14,216 nucleotides of DNA from JAMCRM01 sp041685075. GTDB lineage: Bacteria > Acidobacteriota > Terriglobia > Bryobacterales > Bryobacteraceae. The first letter of the stretch is position 1, and each line of letters opens with the position of its first letter. Of this stretch, positions 1 through 7,051 are shown one piece after another. The stretch covers positions 1 through 14,216 of the forward strand of contig JAWLGN010000140.1 of NCBI GenBank assembly GCA_041685075.1, given 5' to 3'. Position numbers and translations under genes: made by a program. The notes under the pieces were generated by a model. The model did not search any database. It was not told the origin of the DNA and saw only the letters and a program-made list of their open reading frames with translations.

Positions 1-945
<945 letters not shown>

Positions 946-993
946 GCGATCCGTTCTGGGGCGGGCTGCACTCTTGCGCCGCGGTCCGCCCTA
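946..993. terminator. Possible weak hairpin between convergent rho and serine hydrolase genes
   Basis: GGGCGG at 959-964 can pair with CCGCCC at 986-991, leaving a 21-nt GC-rich loop. There is no T-run on either strand, and the 3' arm reaches the minus-strand gene's stop codon. This may be a chance pairing in GC-rich DNA. It is listed because it is the only candidate end signal between these two convergent genes. Confidence 0.2.
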
Positions 994-2133
994 TCGCTTC
1001 ACCGCCGCTACAATCGGGCCGAAGATGGAGTCGTCCTGCGGCATGCCGCGCTCGCCGCGCGGTTCCAGCCGTTCTCCGTTACGCACCACGATCAGGTTCA
1101 GGCTGGGCACCACCAGCAGGACCTGGTCGCCCGCGCCGGTTCCCCGGAAGGCGTCCCGCGGCAAGTCCCTCCACACGCCGTCGCGGTTGCTGTACCAGCA
1201 CAGCACGGGAGTGCCCAGGTGGCCGGGGCGTCTCGGCGCGGGCCCGGCTTCGCTCAGCAGGGCTTCGACGGCCCGCGCCGAGATGATCCGCTTTCCCTCC
1301 CAATCGCCCTTGCGCAGCAGCAGCCTGCCGATGCGCGCTACCGCCCGCGCGGTGAAGCTCCCGCCGCCCCAGTTGGGAACCACGGCCAAACCGTCCAGCT
1401 TCCAGGTGCGCCCGTAGCCGATGCTCCACTCCTCCGGCCGGATGCCGATGGGAGTCATTACGCGGTCCCGCAGCAGCGCCCTGGCGTCCTCCCACCGGCT
1501 TCCCTGGTAGGCCGCCGCCACCGTGTAGGCCAGCACCGCCATGCCTGGATTGCTGTAGGCGAAGCGCGTGCCGGGTTCGAAGAGCACGGGCGCTTTGTAG
1601 AGAGAAACGGAGATGGGGTCGGGCACTCGAACGGTGTGGTCCGAAGTCAGCCCGGCGCGCCAGAAATCGCCCTTCCACCCCGGCAGCTTGTTGTGGGGAA
1701 TCCCATTCTCTTCTGCGTCTTCGATTCCCGAGGAGTGCGTGGCCAGGTGCCGGATGGTGATCTTCGAGCGCAGCGGGTCGTCTTTCCAGTGGGGGATGAA
1801 GCGCGCCGCCCGGTCGTCCGGCGCCAGCCGCCCATCATCCAAGGCCAGCAGCAGCGACATCCCGCCCACCAGGGACTTCGCCAGCGATGCGGTGTAGTGC
1901 CGCCGTTCCGGACCGAAACCCCCGGCATACCATTCCAGGACCACGCGGTCGTTGCGAACGACCAGCAGCGCCTTGGTCTTCAGAGCGGCCTGGCGCTCCT
2001 GGAGGACACGCAGCCGCGCGCCGTCCATGGCCTGGCTCTCCGGGGTTGCGGCTTTCCACTCGAAGGTGCCCGCCTGGAGGGTCAGGCACGCCGCCGCCGC
2101 CAGCGCGCCGCACCGTAGAGAACTCACCATCAT
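991..2133 (-). CDS. Exported serine hydrolase, beta-lactamase/class C-like (PF00144 type)
   Basis: A 380-residue protein of the beta-lactamase/penicillin-binding-protein-like serine hydrolase family. Members include esterases, D-aminopeptidases and carboxypeptidases, so the substrate cannot be named. The N-terminus has a short signal-peptide-like stretch (about residues 5-21, LRCGALAAAACLTLQA). The SxxK nucleophile motif is S83-L-A-K86 and the second motif is Y193-S-N195. G331-T-G near the C-terminus is the likely equivalent of the KTG/HxG strand motif. I chose ATG 2133 because AGGAG lies 7 nt upstream and the signal peptide follows at once. The frame stays open to 2304, but that extension is Arg-rich with no such signal. 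A second ATG follows directly at 2130. The gene is convergent with rho and divergent from the isomerase-like gene. It shows no frameshift, and all catalytic residues appear present. Confidence 0.9.
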   Translation of the reverse strand: MMVSSLRCGALAAAACLTLQAGTFEWKAATPESQAMDGARLRVLQERQAALKTKALLVVRNDRVVLEWYAGGFGPERRHYTASLAKSLVGGMSLLLALDDGRLAPDDRAARFIPHWKDDPLRSKITIRHLATHSSGIEDAEENGIPHNKLPGWKGDFWRAGLTSDHTVRVPDPISVSLYKAPVLFEPGTRFAYSNPGMAVLAYTVAAAYQGSRWEDARALLRDRVMTPIGIRPEEWSIGYGRTWKLDGLAVVPNWGGGSFTARAVARIGRLLLRKGDWEGKRIISARAVEALLSEAGPAPRRPGHLGTPVLCWYSNRDGVWRDLPRDAFRGTGAGDQVLLVVPSLNLIVVRNGERLEPRGERGMPQDDSIFGPIVAAVKR

Positions 2134-2296
2134 CGCGCCTCTCCTGCTGCAATCGATTACGATACTATACCGTCTGACGGCAAAGTGGATGGATAATGGC
2201 CGCATGTGGCTGGTGTTTTCCGGCCGCAGGGAGAACGACGCCTTCTGCCGCGCGGCATGCGCATCGAGACGGCGCCGCAATCGTGGAGGTGATGCC
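2134..2296. promoter_or_regulatory. Divergent intergenic region with candidate promoters
   Basis: This 163-bp gap separates two divergently transcribed genes. It is AT-richer near 2150-2200. For the minus-strand hydrolase, TATAGT (plus-strand ACTATA at 2164-2169) is a good -10 about 30 nt from the start, but no convincing -35 stands 16-18 nt upstream. For the plus-strand gene, TACTAT (2163-2168) and GATAAT (2192-2197) are -10-like, again without clear -35 partners. The GGAGG at 2285-2289 is the ribosome site of the downstream gene. The actual start points are uncertain. Confidence 0.35.
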
Positions 2297-3700
2297 ATGT
2301 GCAATGAAACGTGTTCGCTGTTGAGCCGCCGCGGTTTCCTGGCGTGCTCCGTGGGAACTCTCTTTTCGCCGCTGTTCGGCGCGCAGGACGAAGAGATGCC
2401 CTGGAACGGCCCCGCGACGGTGCGGAAGGTCTACCTGGCCAGCCCGCAGCCCACCTGGCCGCGGCCGGACATCAACCTGGAACAGGAAATGGCCGCCATT
2501 GAAGCGCAACTGGCGGAACTGGAGAAGCGGCGCCCGGGCGAGGTCCGCTTTACCGGCGGCGAGTTGCTGCGCGAGGGCGCCGACATCTCCGCCTGGGTGG
2601 CCGCCGCCGCGCGGGACGACGCCGTTCTGGTTTTCAACCTCAGCTCCGGCTTGAACCGCATCCTTACCGCCGTTCTCGAATGCGGCCGGCCAACCCTGCT
2701 TTTCTCGCGCCTCTACGCGGGGCACTCGTGGTCCAATTTCGCCGGGTTCGCCCAGCAGAAGAGGAAGGCCGATGTCATCGCCAGCAGCGATTTCGGAGAA
2801 CTGGATGCGTATATCGACGTATTCCGCGCCATCCATTTCCTGCGCCACAGCAAGGTGCTGCTGCTGGCGCCGGGTGCGGCGGCGCGGGCGCGCGGGGGAC
2901 AGGAGTTCACCCGCGCCTACGGCACCCAGGTCGTGGCCGCGGAGTATGCGGACTTGAAAGCAGCCTATGAAGCGGCGGACAGCGCCCGCGCGCGCGAAGC
3001 CGCCGGCGAGTTCGTCGGCGGGGCGCTGCGCGTGGTGGAGCCGTCGCGCGAGGAGGTGAACGGCTCGCTGCGCCTGTACCTGGGGATGCTCGAGTTCATG
3101 CGGCGGGAGAAGGCCAACGCCATCGCCATCGACTGCCTGGGCGGCTTCCGGCGCGGCGACCTGCCCGCCTACCCCTGCGTGGCCTTCTCGAAACTGAACG
3201 ATGCGGGCATGTTCGGCGTTTGCGAGTGCGACCTGCTCTCGACCATGACGCAGTTGCTCATCACCGCGCTCTCCGCGGTGCCGGGCTTCGTTTCCGACCC
3301 GGTGTTCGACACCAGCCGCAACGAGGTGATTCACGCGCACTGCGTCTCGGCCACGGCGCTGGCGGGACTCAAGGGGCCGAAATCGCCCTACATCCTGCGC
3401 TCGCACCTGGAGGACAACCAGGGCGTATCGATGCAGGTGCTGGCGCCGTCCTCCGGCACCGTGACGGTGGCGAAGTTCGCCAGCGCGGGCCGGTTTCTGA
3501 TCTCCACCGGAGAAGTCATCGGGACGGTCGACCATCCACGGGGCTGCCGCACCAAAATCCGCACGCGCGTCGCCGATGCGCGGAAATTCCTGGAGGGCTA
3601 TACGGCCGGACTGCACCGGGTGCTCTTCTACGGGGACCACACCGCGGCGGTGCGGCGCTTCGCCCGGTTGAACGCCCTCGAAATCAGCTACGAGGTGTAA
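2297..3700 (+). CDS. Tat-exported L-fucose/L-arabinose isomerase-superfamily protein
   Basis: A 467-residue protein resembling the FucI/AraA C-terminal-like sugar ketol-isomerase superfamily; the exact substrate is unknown. The N-terminus carries a twin-arginine motif (S10-R11-R12-G13-F14-L15) followed by a short hydrophobic stretch to about residue 30, so export through Tat is predicted. ATG 2297 was chosen because GGAGG lies 7 nt upstream and this start yields the Tat signal. The frame runs open upstream to 1952, but that stretch is antisense to the hydrolase. Candidate metal ligands are E310 (in CECDLL), D334 (in FVSDPV) and H448 (in YGDH). From memory, E. coli FucI uses E337, D361 and H528, and the 24-residue E-D spacing is identical here. 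A further conserved-looking HAHC lies at 346-349. The gene ends at a hairpin facing the receptor gene. The enzyme call is moderate; superfamily membership is fairly firm. Confidence 0.8.
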   Translation: MCNETCSLLSRRGFLACSVGTLFSPLFGAQDEEMPWNGPATVRKVYLASPQPTWPRPDINLEQEMAAIEAQLAELEKRRPGEVRFTGGELLREGADISAWVAAAARDDAVLVFNLSSGLNRILTAVLECGRPTLLFSRLYAGHSWSNFAGFAQQKRKADVIASSDFGELDAYIDVFRAIHFLRHSKVLLLAPGAAARARGGQEFTRAYGTQVVAAEYADLKAAYEAADSARAREAAGEFVGGALRVVEPSREEVNGSLRLYLGMLEFMRREKANAIAIDCLGGFRRGDLPAYPCVAFSKLNDAGMFGVCECDLLSTMTQLLITALSAVPGFVSDPVFDTSRNEVIHAHCVSATALAGLKGPKSPYILRSHLEDNQGVSMQVLAPSSGTVTVAKFASAGRFLISTGEVIGTVDHPRGCRTKIRTRVADARKFLEGYTAGLHRVLFYGDHTAAVRRFARLNALEISYEV

Positions 3701-3735
3701 GCCGCAACCCGCACCGTAACGATGCGGGCTGCGGC
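3701..3735. terminator. Strong bidirectional hairpin between convergent genes
   Basis: GCCGCAACCCGCA (3701-3713) pairs with TGCGGGCTGCGGC (3723-3735). This makes a 13-bp stem with one mismatch and a 9-nt loop. It starts at the base after the TAA of the plus-strand gene and lies 9 bp from the stop of the minus-strand receptor gene. No T-run follows on either strand, so it may act as an RNA 3'-end stabiliser or bidirectional terminator rather than a textbook intrinsic terminator. Confidence 0.7.
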
Positions 3736-3743
3736 GCGGCTCC

Positions 3744-6700
3744 TCAAAACGCGAGTTTCAAGCCGAACTGCACGATGCGGGGATCGCCGGCGCTCTCGAT
3801 GCGGCCGAATCGCGTCGGCGTATTGACGTTGTTGTTCGGATTCGAGAACCGCGGGGTGTTGAAGGCGTTGAAGAGTTCCGCGCGGAACTGCAGGCGCACG
3901 CTTTCAGTCACCGGGAACAGCTTCATCAGCCCGAAATCGAAGCTCACCGCGCCTGGTCCGCGCAGCACGTTGCGCGGCGAGGTGCCGAAGGTGCCGAGGA
4001 CCGCCCGCTCAAAGGCGTCGGTATTGAAGTAGCGGGCGATGCGCTCGGCGCGGGAGCGGCCGTTGTCGAGATCCGGATCGCCCACCAGGTCGGCGAACGA
4101 GGATCCCAGGCCGCTCAATGCCCGGTCGGTGCCGGAAGAAACCGAGAACGGCCCGCCGCTCCGCAGCGTGGTGATGCCGCTGAACTGCCAGCCGCCCAGC
4201 ACCCCTCGCGCGAGCCGGTTCTGCCCTGCCAGCGAGGGCAGCGTCCAGACGTGCGAGGCCACCAGCCGGTGGGTATAGTCGAAGTCCGAAACGCCTCGGT
4301 TGAGCCGCCGGTTCATGGGCACGGTCTGGGAGGCGTTCTGCGGCGTGGTGTCCGCGGAGACTTCGTCGATGGACTTCGAGAAGGTGTAGTTCACCTCGAA
4401 GGAGAGATTGTCCGCCACGCGCCGCTCCACGGAAAGCTGCAGGCCATGGTAGCTGGAGGTGCCCTCGGCATAGGTCGTCAGGATGCTGCCGAAGTCCCCG
4501 TAGGGGCGCCGCTGCTGGATATTGCCGGTGGTGGCGCCGGGAGCGTAGCGGGCATAGTTCAGATCGTCGGTATAGCTGAGGCGCCGCCCCAGGTTGCCGA
4601 TGTAGCTGGCGCGGACCACCAGGTTAGCGGCCGCTTCGTGCTCCACGGTGAGGTTGAACGTCTCCATGTAGCTCGGCTTGAAGTTGCTGGAGAAGGTGCC
4701 GAAGGTGCCCAGCGGCGTGAAGAATTCCGCGTCCGGGCCCGGCATGAAGGGCGCGAAGCTGGCGGGGAAGGGATTGGCGGCGGTTTCGTACGGGTTTTCG
4801 AACCGCACGCCGAAGCGAGTTACCTGCGGGCTGAAGGGAGCGGCGTTGACGAAGCCGTTGTAAAGCACGGTGAACTGCGGATTCCAGAACAGGCCGAAGC
4901 CGCCGCGCACCACCGTCTTATTGCCCGGGGCGCGCCAGGCGAAGCCGAAGCGCGGCGCGATCTGTTGCCAGTAGGAGTTGAACCCGCCCTCCGGGCAGCC
5001 GGGATCGCCATCGTTCAGGTAGCCGGCCGGCGCGTTGGGAAAGCGCGTCGATTGCGCGCCCGGCACGAAGCACTGGGTGCGGCCCAACTCGTCGTGGAAG
5101 GGAAACATGGGATCCCAGCGCAGCCCCAGCGTCAGGGTGAGCTTCGGGGTGGCGCGCCAGGTGTCCTGGACGAAGAAGCCCCAGCGCGTTCCGTAAAGCT
5201 CCTTGTACTCGCCGCCGCCCTGGTCGAACTGGTAGACCTCGCCCAGCATGAAATCGGCGAACGAGTTGCCCGTGATGTTGCCGTTGAAATTGAACAGCCC
5301 CATGGTGCGGAAGTCGTTCTTGATATCGTTGGCCGAGCGCAGGATCTCGCCGCCGAACTTCAGCTCGTGGCCGCCCCTCATCCAGGTGACGGTGTCGGCC
5401 ACGTGGATGTCGTAATCGGTCTTGTCGTAGTTCCAGCCGGGACGCGCGAGAAATCCGCCGGAAACATTGATGTAGACCGAGGCGGGATCCTTCACCGCGA
5501 GTCCCTGGACGCCGGCTTGCGCGAAATCGATCGGCAGTTCAACGGCCTTCCAGTCGTTGAGCGTGCGACGCCACTTGTACGCCACGGTGGCGCTGTTCAG
5601 CATGGTGGGGGAGACCGTAAAGATATCGCTCACGGTCACCTGGTTGTACGGCTGCGTGGATCGCCCGACGTCGGAGGCGAACATCGACGGCAGATCCTGG
5701 ACGTTGCCGGTGAAGGGCCGCTCGAAACGATGCCGGAAGTACCTGCCGGTGAGGCGGTGCGCCCCGAGGTTGGCATCCACCTTGCCCATGTACTCGTCTT
5801 CCCGGTTCTTGAGCGGCACCCCCACGAAGCGCTGCCCGTCCGGCGTCCCGGGATCCGGGATGAACTCCAGAAACGCCTGGGTTACGGGGCTGAGCCGCTG
5901 GGCGGGGATCTGGTTGCCGGGGAAGGGCTGGGTGGTCTGGGGATCCCGGATGGCGGCGACGCCGGAGAAATTGCCGGCCCGCATGGCGGCGGTGGGGAGG
6001 AACTGCCGCGTCAGTTGCGGATCGCTGCGGGTGCGGGTGCCCTGGTAGGAGCCGAAGAAAAAGAGCTTGTCCTTGATGATGGGCCCGCCCAGCGTGCCGC
6101 CGAACTGCGAGCGCTTCAGCGAATCGCGCCGGGCGGCGAAAAAGTTGCGGGCGTTGAACACGCCGTTGCGCAGAAACTCGAAGGCCGAGCCGTGAAATTC
6201 GTTGGTGCCGGACTTGGTGGCCACGCTCACCACCGCGCCGGTGGCATTGGCATACTCCGCGCTGAAGTTGCTCTTCTGGATGCTGAATTCCTGTACCGCG
6301 TCCGGGTTGGGGAAGACGCCGCTATAGTTGCGGTAGGAGTCCGTGTTCATTCCCCCGTCGAGCGTGAAGTAGACTCCGCTCTGCCGGCTGCCGTTCACCA
6401 CGAAGGCGTCGCCCTCGGAGGTGCCGCTGGCGCGCTGGATGACGCCGGCCTGAATCTGCATCAGGTTGGTAACTCGCCGGCCGTTGAGGGGCAGGTCCAC
6501 GATGCGCTGCTGATCCACCAGCCCGCGAATGGTGCCGGTCTGGGTTTCGAGCAGCGGCGCCGCGCCCGTTACCGTGACCGATTCCGCCAGCGACCCCACC
6601 GCCAGGGTGACATCGAGCGTCGCGTTATCCCCCACCGCGAGCGTGATTCCCGAGCGCGTATAGCGCTGAAAACCCTCTTTCTCCACCTCCAGCCGGTACT

Positions 6701-6920
6701 GCCCGGCCGGGACCAGCGGGATGGAGTAGGACCCGTCCGCCTGCGATTCGCGGCTCAGCCGCAGCCCTGTCTGGACGTTGACCGCCGTGACGCGCGCGCC
6801 CGGCACGGCCGCCTCCGTCGCGTCCCGCACGGTCCCCACGATGTTGGCGGTGGACTGCGCAAAAGCCGCCGCGGCAAATACAAGAAGCGCACTGCTCCGA
6901 AGCAGGACTTTCCAAGCCAT
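3744..6920 (-). CDS. TonB-dependent receptor with carboxypeptidase-regulatory-like N-domain (Oar type)
   Basis: A 1058-residue outer-membrane receptor predicted to use the TonB-ExbBD proton-motive system to import a ligand. The domain order is a signal peptide (about 1-21, ending AFAQ), a carboxypeptidase-regulatory-like beta-sandwich (about 24-107, with GTVRD and DGSYSIPLVPAGQY) and a possible TonB-box-like ESVTVTG at 113-119. A plug with DLPLNGR near 142-148 follows, then a long beta-barrel ending in a terminal Phe (FGLKLAF). This architecture and length are typical of the large receptor families of Acidobacteriota. I chose ATG 6920 because AAGGGGG lies 5 nt upstream. A TTG five codons further out would place that ribosome site inside the gene. 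The preceding minus-strand gene is the GH3 hydrolase, 131 nt away, which suggests a carbohydrate ligand. No SusD-like partner is present. It has its own promoter candidate, flanked by an inverted repeat. The frame is intact. Confidence 0.95.
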   Translation of the reverse strand: MAWKVLLRSSALLVFAAAAFAQSTANIVGTVRDATEAAVPGARVTAVNVQTGLRLSRESQADGSYSIPLVPAGQYRLEVEKEGFQRYTRSGITLAVGDNATLDVTLAVGSLAESVTVTGAAPLLETQTGTIRGLVDQQRIVDLPLNGRRVTNLMQIQAGVIQRASGTSEGDAFVVNGSRQSGVYFTLDGGMNTDSYRNYSGVFPNPDAVQEFSIQKSNFSAEYANATGAVVSVATKSGTNEFHGSAFEFLRNGVFNARNFFAARRDSLKRSQFGGTLGGPIIKDKLFFFGSYQGTRTRSDPQLTRQFLPTAAMRAGNFSGVAAIRDPQTTQPFPGNQIPAQRLSPVTQAFLEFIPDPGTPDGQRFVGVPLKNREDEYMGKVDANLGAHRLTGRYFRHRFERPFTGNVQDLPSMFASDVGRSTQPYNQVTVSDIFTVSPTMLNSATVAYKWRRTLNDWKAVELPIDFAQAGVQGLAVKDPASVYINVSGGFLARPGWNYDKTDYDIHVADTVTWMRGGHELKFGGEILRSANDIKNDFRTMGLFNFNGNITGNSFADFMLGEVYQFDQGGGEYKELYGTRWGFFVQDTWRATPKLTLTLGLRWDPMFPFHDELGRTQCFVPGAQSTRFPNAPAGYLNDGDPGCPEGGFNSYWQQIAPRFGFAWRAPGNKTVVRGGFGLFWNPQFTVLYNGFVNAAPFSPQVTRFGVRFENPYETAANPFPASFAPFMPGPDAEFFTPLGTFGTFSSNFKPSYMETFNLTVEHEAAANLVVRASYIGNLGRRLSYTDDLNYARYAPGATTGNIQQRRPYGDFGSILTTYAEGTSSYHGLQLSVERRVADNLSFEVNYTFSKSIDEVSADTTPQNASQTVPMNRRLNRGVSDFDYTHRLVASHVWTLPSLAGQNRLARGVLGGWQFSGITTLRSGGPFSVSSGTDRALSGLGSSFADLVGDPDLDNGRSRAERIARYFNTDAFERAVLGTFGTSPRNVLRGPGAVSFDFGLMKLFPVTESVRLQFRAELFNAFNTPRFSNPNNNVNTPTRFGRIESAGDPRIVQFGLKLAF

Positions 6921-6942
6921 ATCGACCCCCTTCAATGGTGAA

Positions 6943-6976
6943 CTAACCTGCCAAGATTTTATGCCCTGCAGGTTAG
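6943..6976. repeat. Operator-like inverted repeat around the receptor gene -10 box
   Basis: CTAACCTGC (6943-6951) and GCAGGTTAG (6968-6976) are a perfect 9-bp inverted repeat separated by 16 bp. The arms straddle the TAAAAT -10 box of the receptor promoter, one arm in the spacer and the other near the predicted transcription start. The centre-to-centre distance is 25 bp. This geometry fits a regulator binding two half-sites. An RNA hairpin is less likely because transcription should begin inside the element. Confidence 0.55.
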
Positions 6977-6985
6977 CCGAGACAA
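6956..6985 (-). promoter_or_regulatory. Sigma70-like promoter for the TonB-dependent receptor
   Basis: On the minus strand, TTGTCT (6985-6980) and TAAAAT (6961-6956) are separated by 18 bp. The -10 matches the consensus at 5 of 6 positions and the -35 at 4 of 6. Transcription would start near 6949, giving a leader of about 29 nt before ATG 6920. The receptor can thus be expressed apart from the upstream GH3 gene. Confidence 0.6.
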
Positions 6986-7003
6986 GGTGCCAGAGTTAGG
7001 AGG

Positions 7004-7031
7004 TGTAACAGTTAACGCATGTAACATGTTA
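7004..7031. repeat. TGTAACA direct repeats and TAACATGTTA palindrome upstream of the receptor promoter
   Basis: TGTAACA occurs at 7004-7010 and 7020-7026, 16 bp apart. The second copy merges into a perfect 10-bp palindrome, TAACATGTTA (7022-7031), and GTTAAC (7011-7016) lies between. The cluster begins 19 bp upstream of the receptor's -35 box, where an activator or second operator could bind. It is AT-rich against a GC-rich background. Function is inferred from position only. Confidence 0.4.
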
Positions 7032-7051
7032 TGGCCTGCCCCGCCGCGGGC

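Noticed and set aside
1952..2296. Upstream extension of the isomerase-like gene by 115 codons
   Set aside because: It overlaps the hydrolase gene antisense and would bury the Tat signal internally; ATG 2297 has a proper ribosome site.
2134..2304. N-terminal extension of the serine hydrolase by 57 codons
   Set aside because: Arg-rich, with no family similarity. It covers the divergent promoter region and would mask the signal peptide that begins at ATG 2133.
2165..3640. A minus-strand open frame of 491 codons opposite the isomerase-like gene
   Set aside because: Composition typical of a shadow frame, with no motifs; the plus strand has GGAGG, a Tat signal and a conserved metal site.
4251..6941. 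A plus-strand open frame of 896 codons antisense to the TonB receptor
   Set aside because: It is a GC-rich shadow: rich in Ala, Gly, Arg and His with no recognisable motif, while the minus strand encodes a complete, well-conserved receptor.
6999..7024. AGGAGG followed by ATG-TAA on the plus strand, resembling a start-stop leader
   Set aside because: The spacing is long (14 nt), no plus-strand gene follows, and the region is better explained as regulatory DNA of the minus-strand receptor.
7038..7051. Short GCCC/GGGC inverted repeat right after the GH3 stop as a terminator
   Set aside because: Only 4 bp of stem and no T-run; not distinguishable from chance in GC-rich sequence, so read-through from GH3 into the receptor gene remains possible.
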